This document shows, piece by piece, positions 21,907 to 32,520 of a stretch of 64,000 bases of DNA (the stretch's first letter is position 1; each line of letters opens with the position of its first letter). The stretch covers positions 98,819,447-98,883,446 of the forward strand of contig CM056573.1 of assembly GCA_029721435.1 (NCBI GenBank), in the 5' to 3' direction. The translations under genes were made by a program, and so were the position numbers. The stretch comes from Gymnothorax reevesii (Eukaryota; Chordata; Actinopteri; Anguilliformes; Muraenidae). The notes under the pieces were generated by a model, which saw only the letters and a list, made by a program, of their open reading frames with translations, was not told the origin of the DNA and searched no databases.

Positions 21907-22003
21907 TATATAACATATTGGCTCATGTGAATAAAATCAAAATACAATGAGTTTCAGATCACAATTTACATTTCCTCCCAACTATTGCAGAATTGGGGTT
22001 GTA

Positions 22004-25000
22004 CTTCATAAAATGGTTAACACAGTTAGAAAGCTGAATTCTCAAAAGATGGAATGATATATAGTTCTACAATGTAGCACAATATTTGACGATATAAAAG
22101 CGCAATTATCCCTAGCGGCCTGCTCTTGGACCAATGTTCGCAAAAGGATTAAATGCGAGATTACACAGGCATTGCAAGTTCCATTCTACTTTGTGAAAGT
22201 TACCTCGGCGTTAAGGAAATAGCAATAACAAACAACAATTTGTAACGCTACATTCAGCTCTGTCACTGTCACTTCCTGCCTGCACTCATGAGAGACTCAG
22301 GCAAACTAACTTACTAGCTTTCCAGGCTAGCCTTCGCACTCATCATATTTTAATCAGTAACAGCAATCAAACACAAAATTACCCAGCCATGCAGATACCC
22401 TTTCCTTCTTATACTATAGAAAATGAACCAGGTATCCTATGGCACTGTCTCGTGCCATTATAGCTAGAGCACCAGCATTTGCATAGCACAGAAATCACGG
22501 GATAAATCATGGTAGATAAAACCCTAATTCCTAGTGGAAAATGACACAATTGTAAGCACTCAGTGACTGGTAAGCCTTCAGGGTATTTCCACAGTGACTC
22601 GCGTTACGTTGTAATGCATTTCCAAATTTATATTTTGGCCTGTACCATGTAATGATGCATTTCAATACCCCATAGTGTGTGTGCCAGAAGGTGTTGGTGG
22701 AAAAGGTATGAACAAATATCCATTTGATTTCATAACATGGCTTTAATTAGCACTAATTATAGCATGACTCACATTACATGAAAAGGACAACGCAAAAAAC
22801 GCATCAATTTTACTTGTAATTTCTCCTAAAAGTATACAACCTAGAATATAATTAACGCTCTCAGTCTTCATACTACAAAACGTGGTTTCAAAGTGTACTG
22901 AAGGAAATTATTAATTAGTTAAAAATTATATAAATAATTAATAATTATTTATTTCAAGTTATACCACCAATAAGCAGAGATATTATGAAATGAGCCCGAC
23001 TCGTGTTACACGTGACTCATGTAACCAACTTTTCATGCCCTACACAGCTGCATATGAGGACTACATATGCATATTGGTAGTGCAGTTTTGTTAGGTATGG
23101 GCAACAGTAGGAAAAATAGGATTTACAATTACAGCCTGCCAGGGGTTATTGTGAGGGAAGGAAATAATGTGTTTTTGTGACTCGTGTTGCACCATCATCA
23201 CCACTCAATTTTAACACAGAATCCTGAAAAGAAAAAAAAACAGATGGGGAATTTTAGCTAAAATACACTTCACCAAGGTTTTAAAATATAAAATCAACAG
23301 TTGTCAAGAATGCACCCAAAAACATGATGCAGAGGCCAGATAGTGTTTGAAGCCAAAAAATCTATGAAATTTTGTCATTTTAACTCTGAAGATGTACCAA
23401 GTAGGATTCTGCCAGAATTTGGCTTAAAATACTCAATTTAGTGTTTTTTTCCAAAGTATATGATGTTCTACTCTATAAAATACAGATTTCCATACAAATT
23501 TGTGAGAAAATGTTTGAAGGTCGTTGTCGTTGGAATCTACCTTCAAATTGTTCATTCTTAAAGCCATTACTGAATAAGAACAGCGAAAAAATGTTTGCGA
23601 AGAACGAAGTACAAAGGGGGGGGGGATAAAAGTTGTAGATTCTACCAATGTATAATGTCCATCCATTCATTCATCCATCTACCAAGATCCATTTGAACTG
23701 AAATATATGTAAATGCTTTTCATGGGAAATATGAAAAAATGCAATTAATTTATATTTACCACAAACCATGTGATTAATTACATTATTTTTTTAATTGCTT
23801 GACAGCCCTAGCTAAAACACAATTACATGTTTATGTTGGGTATAACAGGTTAAATGTAATTACTAAGTATGGTGCAGTTTTCATCTTAAAAAAGTTAAGC
23901 ATGACAACATCAATAAATTCCTTTCCTGCCGAGAGTATGTGAACATCAAATTCATTTAAAAGAAGAATGTCACAAAATCTTTTGAGGGCTTTTTCAGTGT
24001 TTGTTTGAGAGAACCTTTGCGTCTGCTGTTCACACTGTTCTAATGTAAATGAAGAAGAAATAACTGATTGCAGAGCTCAGTTTTAAAAAGAAATAATAAT
24101 ATAAATATGAGTGTGTTGAGTGGTTTCCATTAAAAAGAGCAGTAACACTTTGCTTAGAGGGGATTTGACTCACGGGGAAAAATAATGGGAAGTCAGCACA
24201 CTTTTCTTTCAGTGTCCTTAAGCTATCATTTAAAGATGCACTGCAGAGCATCACAGAATTAGGTGTTCCACTATTCTAAGTTTGTTCCTTTAATAAAGCT
24301 ATTTAGCTACAGTAGAGTCTGAATAGGACTGACAAATGCAAAATAGTGATCTCTTAGAGATAATTTGCAAGGAAATGTTCCCATTCTGAAACAGACCACA
24401 GATGCCTATTAGCTGCAGTGCTAACTGCATTATTTGAGCGATGCAGGTACATCAGGCAACAGTCCCTCTAAAAATATGGTGAGTGGCATAAATGGTGAAC
24501 AGCATGATCTGTGAATATGCAGTTCAGTCAGGTCCACTTTTTCAAAACCCTAAATTATGTTATCACTTGCAGTGAATTTATTTGCAGTATTTGAATTTGG
24601 CTGCATGGCTCTGTTTTGGGGCCTCCCCGCCCTACTTTGCGCAAGCATGAGAAGCGAGTAGGCAGGGAGAGCCAAAAACCTGCCCTCCCATGCAAATGCA
24701 TGAAAATCCAATGGCAGATAGAGCAGCAGCAAACCCCAGAGGGTACAGAACAGAGCAGCATCAATGATGACGGGATTCATTGAATAAGTCAGATAAACAT
24801 GTCGAGGAGGAGCTGGGATGGAGGTGGGTTGCAAAATGAGCAGAGAAGGTTACAATAGTAGGCAGGCAAAGCATTTTAAATGGGGAGCCTTGTTTAAGAT
24901 TTGCCGACTGAGTGCCTGGAGGGAATCAGCTGAGCTGTCAGCTGATGTGGGATGGGCCTGAGATCTGCACCATCACTAATGAAGGCAGGCTTGCAAGCTG

Positions 25001-26166
25001 GGTGTAACTCTGTGGCCTGCCTGAACTACCACTTTGCTCAAGTTTTATGAGGCCATAAACTATATCTTGACCAATTTCAGAATATTTTGCCCAAGTCAAA
25101 CTTTAATATGAAAAGTAATGCGTCCTTCCAGTAAGCCATGACCTAGCCCACTTATTCCTGGTCGGGGTCACTGGCGCATGGAGCCAATTCCATGGCACAA
25201 TTACACACCCCAGAGAGTAATCCAATCTATCGCAGGGATCAAAAATCATTCAATTCCACACTCATAACTATGGAAATATATGATAGTAGCGTACCACGTA
25301 AAAGCATTGATGCGCTATGCCAAAAATCTACGGATATCATCAGTGTATCCCCTCTCATATTAATTAGCCAGTTGTACAACACTGACTTACTTTTAATCAA
25401 GTAATTGAAATTTTAGGACAAAGAATGAACACAGTACACACATTCATGAAGTGAATAACATACAGGTATACAGTATACAGTAGCACCATTACTGAAGTTT
25501 CTGTATTTGTATATTTACCCAACAGAGCCTCTGAATGTGAACCAGCAGTGTTCATCATCACGCAGGTATACTGAGAGCTCCTACGCTGCATCTCATTTTC
25601 AAACAGCAAAAATGAATATCCTGCTTAAATCATGCTGACTCCAGCAAATGCTAACACTATAAGGAATGAGGCAATATTTTAACTTATGCATCTTGCTGAC
25701 ATAGCTGAAGTGATCATATCTACAGTGTTGGCATTGATCTGCTGAATGGTTTGAGGACAAAATGTTGCCTGGCATTATGCAGCAAATCCGTCTGCAGAAA
25801 ACAACAAAACAAAAGCAAGTTACAGAAAATCAGCTATCCTTCATCAGGAAAAAAACAAGTATTTCTTACTATCATACAAAACAGCCTTCCATTTTAAATC
25901 TGTATAAGTTATCCTCTCAATTAACAGTTTATTAATAATAGGTGAAAATGTATTTGCTTGCATAATGCATCATGTTGGCTTAATGCTGTCATCTTTAAGT
26001 CATATTGTCAGGATTTGAATCTGTTTAGTAATATTTTTTGCGTATTTTGTTTATGTGTTCATTATTTTCCATGTTTCATTATTAATTTGAGCAGTTCTAT
26101 GAATAAAGTTTGTCATCTCATGCATCTGTCACTTACCTTGTGTTTTCTGTTTTCACTCCCTCATAT
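22004..26166. other. No recognisable gene; recurring short motif
   Basis: About 4.2 kb without coding signal. A motif like GACTCGTGTTAC recurs at about 22597, 22766, 22998, 23014 and 23178 with variation. A G-run sits at 23618-23627. The CT-rich stretch at 26000-26160, which continues after 27121, is compositionally like the LTR-like repeats at 33.5 and 35.6 kb. Confidence 0.4.
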
Positions 26167-26175
26167 CCACTGCCC

Positions 26176-26259
26176 TAGCCTCCGTTGCAGACGTCTTCTG
26201 GTGTTCGGTTAATTTCCTTCACCCAACAACGTCAGCACTCGAGCGAGGTTTTGTGTTCC
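26176..26259 (+). repeat. Left terminal inverted repeat
   Basis: 84 bp, the reverse complement of 27027-27112 with few differences. A related terminus occurs at 31803 and 32329. Confidence 0.9.
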
Positions 26260-26325
26260 ACCAATCAGAAACTAGCTCCTAAAATCCAGGAGCTAATTAT
26301 ATATGCAGAAACAGATAAAGCCAAA

Positions 26326-26664
26326 ATGGCGGACGGTGGCGAACATGTTTTCTCTCGAGCTTTGGATAAAATCTGCAAAACCTTTAATATTGAAAGTATG
26401 AATAGCTTACAAGAACAAGCAGTGAACAACATAGTTATCCAGAGGAAAGATGTCTACGTAAATTTGCCTACCGGATTTGGCAAATCGCTCATATACCAAG
26501 CTCTTCCAATCCTCGGGGAAGCATTTTCTAATAAAGAATCGCCTATTGTTATTGTTGTTTCTCCTCTTGTTAACCTTATGAAGGATCAAGTCAATTATTT
26601 GAATAACACAGGAGTGAAAGCAAGGAGTTTGAGTCTGGTCGATACCGAAATAAAGAAGTTTTAA
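26326..26664 (+). pseudogene. RecQ-like helicase, N-terminal fragment
   Basis: ATG 26326 lies in a good context (CCAAAATGG) and opens a 112-codon frame ending TAA 26662-26664. It shows the RecQ pattern in order: a motif-0-like segment (SLQEQAVNNIV), Walker A (LPTGFGKSLIYQALP) and motif Ia (IVIVVSPLVNLMKDQV), then GVKARSLS. These would bind ATP and start the first RecA-like domain. Motif II (DEAH) and the whole second domain are missing, so it cannot be an active helicase. The gene begins 67 bp inside the left inverted repeat of the element, so it belongs to the element and is not a host RECQ gene. The frame upstream of this ATG runs into the inverted repeat and is not credible. Confidence 0.82.
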
Positions 26665-26667
26665 TTC

Positions 26668-26920
26668 CTATCGCTTTTCATCAAGTTCTTTCTCTATTTT
26701 TGAAATTTTTTCAAGTAAGCGATAGCAGCCCGTTCGGCAGACGAATAACTCATTCGCGTATACCGCTGTGTTAACAGAGATGACAGCTTATTACTGCAGT
26801 GATATCAAGCTTGCTTTTTCCATGCACTCGTATCTTGTCTTTATTTGAGAGGATTTTTGTTTTACGCACAAAACAAATGTCGTTTTCTACAAGTTTTTTA
26901 GGAGTTTCTTTACCCGCCAT
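26668..26920 (-). pseudogene. Small Cys-rich (zinc-finger-like) protein, element-encoded
   Basis: ATG 26920 opens MAGKETPKKLVENDICFVR; the frame stops at 26771. A one-base shift near 26785 restores a frame with NELFVCRTGCYRLLEKI and a charged tail, ending at TAG 26668. The pattern is C-x2-(C to R here)...C-x3-C followed by a helix, suggesting a Cys-based metal site that has lost one ligand. The element at 31803-32511 encodes the same tail (ELFVCCTKCYHLF), which supports this being a real gene family and not chance. Function is unknown; a DNA-binding partner of the helicase is a guess. Confidence 0.65.
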
Positions 26921-27316
26921 TTCAGTATTTTTGACAAGCCACAGGGAAGAGCCATAGTAATGACATAGATCATAACATATAACAAGCATTCTGACTGGCT
27001 CATCAAGCACAATCACATTACGTCACGGAACACAAAACCTCGCTCGAGTGTGCAGACGTTGTTGGGTGAAGGAAATTAACCGAACACCATAAGACGTCTG
27101 CAACGGAGGCTACCACTGCCCTTCATTCATTTCTAAATTGTGTGATTGTCTCCACATTTGTAAACGCACCTCCCTGCAAGCTTCTCCAATTCCTGCACCT
27201 GTTCCCCATCCTAAATGACTCCTGGCTTCCCTTTATATTTGTCTTTCTGCCTTCTGTTCCAAAATTCATCCTACCTTTTTGAAGTGCTGTACAAATGAGC
27301 ATGGTTCATTTTGTCC

Positions 27317-28641
27317 CAGGGGGATATACTATGAAGGAAGATTAGTGGGTTTGCGAGGTATGTGGAGCCTGAAGCTATGCTTTTCAATGTCACGATGGTG
27401 GCTCTCTTTTAACATGGTGAGATAACCATGGTGACTTACGCTGCAAACTTAACTTGGTCGAGAGCAGGTTATGTGCCGACTTTCAGCGTGAATCGTCTAT
27501 GTATGTGCTGCCTTGTCACTAAGCATCTCTTGTGAAGATGGCATCACTTTTCTTCAATGATCCTGTGGATGATCCCACATCATACACAGCTTTCTTCGGA
27601 GGCAGTCTTTAGTGACCAGCGTGACCCGTTGGCTTTTTCTGACGATATTTTCTCAGCTGAGGGAATTCTTTACTTATGCGATCTACTGGAGCCACATGTT
27701 GGCAATGTAACAAAGAAAAGCCGTGCGCTTACAGTTGCGCAAACGGCATGCATAGCATTGCGTTTTTTTGTCATGGAAACCTACATGCATTCAGTTCGTG
27801 ATGCAGAAAATTTGAGAACGAATATTGTACGCTGCGCTAAACATTTTACACAGCATACCATTAGAACAATTCAAATAATTATGAAAGCAATGCAACATAA
27901 GGCCTACCACTTTGAAGAATGTACTTTTGTTCTGTTTTTACTTGCTGCCATGTCCTCTTGACAGAGCTCGTACTGCAACTATTAAAGCACCAATTACAAA
28001 ATTAAGTAGTATTTTATCATTCTGACCTTTGTTTTGATATGCCTTAGGCCTATAGTAAATTTGTAATGGTGCAATAGGTTACAGTTATTGGTGGGATGGG
28101 ATTTTATTAAAATACATCATGATGTAGTAAAGCAATAGAAAAAATATTTTCAAACAAAAACTAATAAATAAGTAAAATTGAGTATATTATTGGTATTTAT
28201 CACAGTCAGATAACATTCAATCTATGAATTAATTTCACATTGATTTGGCCTAGAAACTAAAGTCATTTCCACTAATCATTCTTTATAGGAGTAACGCATT
28301 TACAAGGTAAGCAGTTTTCTGCCAGAATCCCTCTCTGGCCTTATTAGTAGCAAAAGTGTTGCTTTTTGCTGTTACTATTCTTTCATATTCTTCATAACTC
28401 TCCATAATTATGACCTGTTCCTCAAGGGAGAAATATACAGCACGCGATCGGTCCAATTTTGGGTGGGAGAAGAGTCAAATGACCCATGGAATGACCTTTT
28501 TATGAGAGCATGCACACAGCCAAAAGCACAAAGCCTAGGCTAACAAAGAAAGATAATAATCATCGTCGTGGTGCCAATTATCTCTGATTGCAAGTTCAGG
28601 GTTTGTTCAGCCAGTTTACTCAAACAAAGTATACCCCCCTG
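27317..28641 (+). mobile_element. PIF/Harbinger transposon copy 2
   Basis: The left end CAGGGGGATATACT (27317) is mirrored at the right end as AGTATACCCCCCTG (28628-28641). Sequence and gene order match copy 1 (107-3906, reversed). At ~1.3 kb it is shorter than autonomous Harbingers and holds only the N-terminal transposase part. It lacks the Helentron-like and Tc1 insertions of copy 1 and so serves as an empty site for both. No clear 3-bp target duplication was seen. Confidence 0.75.
27538..27961 (+). pseudogene. Harbinger transposase N-terminal fragment
   Basis: ATG 27538 opens MASLFFNDPVDDP, the usual acidic DP-rich start of HARBI1-like transposases. A frameshift near 27590 moves to the frame that ends at TGA 27961. 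That frame shows QRDPLAFSDDI, GILYLCDLLEPHVGN, ALTVAQTACIALRFF, ETYMHSVRDAENL and HFEECTFVLF. This is the N-terminal helical domain only; the DDE nuclease part of the protein (normally 300 or more residues) is absent. It aligns with the copy 1 remnant at 753-1090 and 3600-3704. It is probably a non-autonomous deletion derivative mobilised in trans. Confidence 0.78.
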
Positions 28642-29044
28642 TTTTACAATTTCAGTCTGTTCTCAGTGTCTTATGATTACCCTTATTTCCTGTTTGGCTT
28701 TTTGGTTTTGATTTTGGTATTCTTAGTGATTTAGCTTTGGCCTTCTTATTTCCTGGTTTTGTTCAATGGACGGAACTCTATTACAATTCTGAAATTGCCC
28801 CTCTATACTGCATTCAGCCTGTGTGACAACAAACCGGATTGACCGATCACTTCATCTTATAAAATCTGTGAACTGGATTCTCATCTGGAGTTTTGATTCC
28901 ACCTCCTATTATATGTGAATTAATAAATCAACAAAACATAACTAATTACAAAAAATTTCAAACTAAAACAGAAGGACTTAGTCGTTCCTTTCAAATCTAA
29001 GCTGAAGAGTTTATAGGTTTCAACCCCAGCTGTATTAAGTAACA
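28642..29044. other. No recognisable gene or element
   Basis: AT-rich sequence between Harbinger copy 2 and the next Helentron-like element. No motif was recognised. Confidence 0.4.
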
Positions 29045-29045
29045 A

Positions 29046-29282
29046 GAGCAACGCAGGGCATATTGAGATGGCTGCTGTGGAGGCCATATTAGATATCACA
29101 CAACGCTGGTTTTCTAAAGGAACCTTCCTCTAGCCACTCCCAATACGCCACGAAGAAATAGCATCAATCCGAAGAGGGATTCTCTAGTTATCCCACGGAA
29201 ACGAAAAGTTAACGGACGACGGATGGGCGGACAGACATGGTGTCGAAATAATGCCCCCTTTCCTCTTTGGAGGGCGGCGGCA
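29046..29282 (+). mobile_element. Helentron-like element, single-unit copy
   Basis: It is a relative of 1105-1659 with the same start (ACAAGAGCAACGCAG), one core unit containing the same AACGCTGGTTTTC block, the ACGG-type stretch, and the terminal hairpin ending GGCGGCAT before an A-run. Having one unit instead of three shows the core expands or contracts. Confidence 0.65.
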
Positions 29283-29289
29283 TAAAAAT

Positions 29290-31728
29290 GAATTAAATAA
29301 TAATGAGACTGGTTAGTTATTATGAAGTTATTATAAAGGATAAAAGCTAAAGCATATGGAGATAATAAAGACACAAAGAAAATCATAGCTGAGATACAGC
29401 TGGGGAGTATTTGTCAAAAAAAGCTTGCTTTGAGAAGAGTAGGATGGCAGCTCTCTAGGCTGAATTTGATATACAGTAACATAAGTCTCTGGCTTGCACT
29501 TGTGAATTTATTCCATAGAACCACAAATACAAGGGCTCATCATTCAAGCGTGGAACCTTGCCAGTGGAACTAAACAATGTCTGCATGCAGACAACAATGG
29601 GAAAACAAGGGTGAATATTTAAAAAGATGGTTATCCACCACAACCCTAAAAAGAGAAGCCTATTCTTCATGATATGGCAGAAACACTGCTTTAATAGGTA
29701 TTCATGCAAGTACTTTCTCAAATACTATATGAATAGACACAGTTATAATTCATAGAGCTGGGATCCACTTTGAGTGTGAGGAAAAAGATATGAAGATAAA
29801 AATATTGAAGATATTGATATATGAAGATCAAGATATTCACTAAACAAATAAAAATCTAAACTCATTAGCTACCCGTAACTACAGTGTCCCTTGAGGTTAT
29901 ACTTTATAGTAGCATGCCAGTTAAGGGACTGCAAATAAATATATAAATTATTAATTTGGCTTTCCACTGCAGAGTTATGTGTTTCCTCTGAACATGCTAA
30001 TAAATGAAAACAAAACAAGTGGTTAATAATGCGCGACTATCCATGAAGCATTTTAACATTAAAAGCACACATTCCCACACTTGGGTGGTTCTACGCAAAT
30101 GCATAACCCTCCCAAGACGTGTAGTCCAGGTAAACAGTGACTTCACCTTTCAATCCACGTTATTCTCGACCTGTTCTGGATACAGAATTGCAGAATTTAT
30201 TTTCTGATTATTAAATAGTAGGTAATAGTAGGCCAATGGTTAAGATATAATCATGACAAAGTTGTAAAAAGGCTATGGTGAGAAATATTGATGGGAATCA
30301 TTTGAATGATGGCAGATATTGTTTCTTGGTTAAAACTTGTGTTTCTTTATTTAAATAGCATAAAGTTATGTATGTTAAGTTAAGTTAAATAGGTTAACCT
30401 TCTGGAGTAATTGTTCTGTTTATTTTATAGTTTAGTCAGAAGCATTAGTCTGGTTTTGGGTGTTATCCCCAACTGTTTCTACCTGATCCGATCAGCTAAA
30501 ATGAATTTTCCCCATTGTCTTCATATTGTGAGGTGGACAAAGAGAAGAGAACAAGTAGTAATAAGCAAGCTGAGAAATGGGCACAGCAACTTAAACAGTT
30601 CACTTTTCATTCTCGGAAAACATCCGACAGGGTTTTGCAGGGTTTTAGAACCAGGGTGCAACAACATCCACATTATAAACCTGCCCCCGGACAGGTAGAT
30701 TTTAAATCTACCCGCCAATCTTGAAATTTCACCTGCCCAGTCCTTTCGAAATCCCTTAAGCCTGAAAATTTGCAGTGGCTCACATCTGCATGACATCCAA
30801 CATTCCATATTACCTATGTTGCATAATAATCTGTTGAATAGTAACTTTTTTCAGTACTTTAATCTCAGTTGTTAATATAGAATATGCAGCTGTCAGTTCA
30901 ACAAAAATAATCTCCACTTTTTTATTTTTTAATCTCCAGTGTAAGTACAAAAATATGAATGCAGTCTGAGGCTGTAGGCCTCAGCTAAGAAAACTAATCA
31001 CCAACAAGTTATGAAATAGTCTTAGGCCGCAGGCCCCAGTTCAGTAAAATTTGCAGTCTTTTCAGTGAAATTTTTGTTCTTGTTTGTTAGGACAGAAAAG
31101 GGTATATTTCAAATGTATTTTCAATGAAACTTGTCAATCATTCAAAACGGATCCATCTTGGATCAGATGAGCTCAGTTCATCTCTTAGCTCAGCTCCTGC
31201 GATGTTTCCTTACTTGGCCTACATTATGCCTCATGGAAGTATTACCTATATAATTTTCAACACATCATTATTATTTTTATTGGATTTTAGTTATTTAATT
31301 ATATGATACATTTACTCAAACAACATTTAATTTAATCAAGGCCTAATGTAATCAGTCAAATCATTCATTTTTCAATCATTCATTTCATTACATTTTATTA
31401 CATTCATTAAATTCAATCAGTTAAATAATAATTTACTTTTAATAATAGCCTATTTTAAATGGTCCTCTTTTCATCCGTTTGTTAGTGCATGACAACCAGC
31501 TCAACCCAATCCGTCAGGTGCATATGGTTCGCTATTAAGTTAGCAATCTCTGTAAATAAAGATTTGGCTCTCACTTGCTTTGAGCCATCTGCAGAAGAGC
31601 AAAACAAAATGGATAAGTTTTTTTTGTAGTCCAAATACATTGAAAAAGAGGTGTTAACGCAATGTTTTAATCTTGTATTCACGGGCAAAGCCAGCTCCTC
31701 TGCCTTTCATTTCATAAGATGCCTTGAA
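29290..31728. other. No recognisable gene or element
   Basis: Mostly AT-rich. Near 30680-30720 a short palindrome GGTAGATTT/AAATCTACC sits in a CCTGCCCCCGGACAGG context that looks repetitive. 31340-31440 is low-complexity CATT-rich. No gene was supported. Confidence 0.4.
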
Positions 31729-31802
31729 GACGCTTCCACGCGGGTGTTTCCTGGATGGCGACGCTTCCATGCGGGCGTTTCCAGGATGGCAATGCTTCCA
31801 CA
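31729..31802 (+). repeat. 31-bp minisatellite, split by an insertion
   Basis: Units start GACGCTTCCACGCGGG at 31729 and GACGCTTCCATGCGGG at 31760, each 31 bp. A third begins at 31791 and is cut at 31802 by the next element. The repeat resumes after 32511 with GCTTCCATGAGGGCGG. Confidence 0.75.
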
Positions 31803-31899
31803 TAGCCTCCGCTGCAGACATCTTATGTGGTTCATTTCACTCACATGCCAGCGTCTGCGCACTTGAGTCAGGCTTTATGTTCTGTGACATGATGGCTTT

Positions 31900-32136
31900 A
31901 TGCAAAATAAGCCATTCAGAATGCTACTATATGATAGTCCTTTCTTGTTTCCCCGGTCAAATGTTAATAAAAAAGTAAGAGAAAATACATTTATATGGAA
32001 AAGCCAGCTTGATGCTCTTTCAATTATAAACAGTGTTCTTTCTGTAAATACTGCTGCACATTCCGCAAGTGAACTGTTTGTCTGCTGCACGAAATGCTAC
32101 CATTTATTTGTAAAGTTATCAAGAATAAAAAGCTGA
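31900..32136 (+). pseudogene. Cys-rich protein remnant, relative of 26668-26920
   Basis: The frame reads NVNKKVRENTFIWKSQLD..., then SVNTAAHSASELFVCCTKCYHLFVKLSRIK. The minus-strand product at 26668-26920 has KDKIRVHGKSKLD and ELFVCRTGCYRLLEKISKIE in the same order. This includes the C-x3-C motif (here preceded by an extra Cys) and the basic helix after it. The N-terminal Cys pair is in another frame or lost, so the gene is broken. Conservation between two diverged element copies is the main evidence that this small protein is genuine. The role is unknown. Confidence 0.6.
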
Positions 32137-32328
32137 CAGGGAGAGACCATAAAGGAAATCAAGCGACTTCACAATTATAGCAACTGGGCCCGCGTCACCC
32201 ATCTACCTACCGAAGCACCAGCCGAAGTGAGCTGCTCTGCAGCGAAAGAACTTGTGTTTCGGACCTCAACACAGAAAAAACCCAAAGAAATTCCACCTCA
32301 TCAATATTTGTGACATGTTGGTGTTGGT

Positions 32329-32370
32329 TAGCCTCACTGCAGACGTCTTATGTGGTTCGCTTCCCTCCCA
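32329..32370 (+). repeat. Internal solo copy of the element terminus
   Basis: TAGCCTCACTGCAGACGTC, then TTATGTGGTTCGCTTCC, is a third copy of the terminal sequence seen at 31803 and 32511 (reversed). With 32511 it could bound a 183-bp MITE, but no 9-bp duplication matches that pairing. Confidence 0.6.
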
Positions 32371-32520
32371 TGCTCCCGCAACAGCATGCACATAAGTAAT
32401 TAGCTAGCTCCAGAAATTTTTGAGTTTCACTCAACACAAAACTCGGCTTGAGTGTGCAGATGTTGGTATGGCAGCAAAGTGAACTACATAAGACCTCTGC
32501 AATGGCGGCCAGCTTCCATG

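Larger units (their letters stand above)
18790..22001 (-). mobile_element. Tc1-like transposon A, split by a second Tc1
   Basis: The left end CAACCCCGATTCCG (18790) is mirrored by the right end ...CAGAATTGGGGTTG (22001). TA flanks lie at 18788-18789 and 22002-22003. Homology of the subterminal regions resumes on both sides of element B (20309-21906). Without B the element is about 1.6 kb. Its transposase gene is on the minus strand and decayed. Confidence 0.9.
26176..27112. mobile_element. TIR DNA transposon with RecQ-like helicase and Cys-rich gene remnants
   Basis: Terminal inverted repeats of about 85 bp (26176-26259 and 27027-27112) start TAGCCTCCGTTGCAGACGTC and differ by a few mismatches and small gaps. 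A perfect 9-bp target duplication, CCACTGCCC, lies at 26167-26175 and 27113-27121. Two gene starts face each other: a RecQ-like helicase from the left end (+) and a small Cys-containing protein from the right end (-). Both are truncated where they meet near 26665. It looks like an internally deleted copy of a larger two-gene element. I cannot name the superfamily; a 9-bp duplication is compatible with MULE-type elements, but no transposase is present. Confidence 0.85.
31803..32511. mobile_element. Diverged relative of the helicase/Cys-rich TIR element
   Basis: The left end TAGCCTCCGCTGCAGAC (31803) and mirrored right end (32511) match the termini of 26176-27112, including the inner CACTTGAGTC/CACTCAAGCC block. 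The flanks GCTTCCACA (31794-31802) and GCTTCCATG (32512-32520) agree at 7 of 9, partly because they lie in a minisatellite. It carries the Cys-rich gene in plus orientation near the left end. No helicase part was found. An extra internal copy of the terminus (32329) points to nesting or recombination. Confidence 0.7.

Noticed and set aside
26326..26664. Host RECQ helicase exon
   Set aside because: The frame lies entirely between inverted repeats with a 9-bp target duplication, and no splice-bounded continuation was seen.
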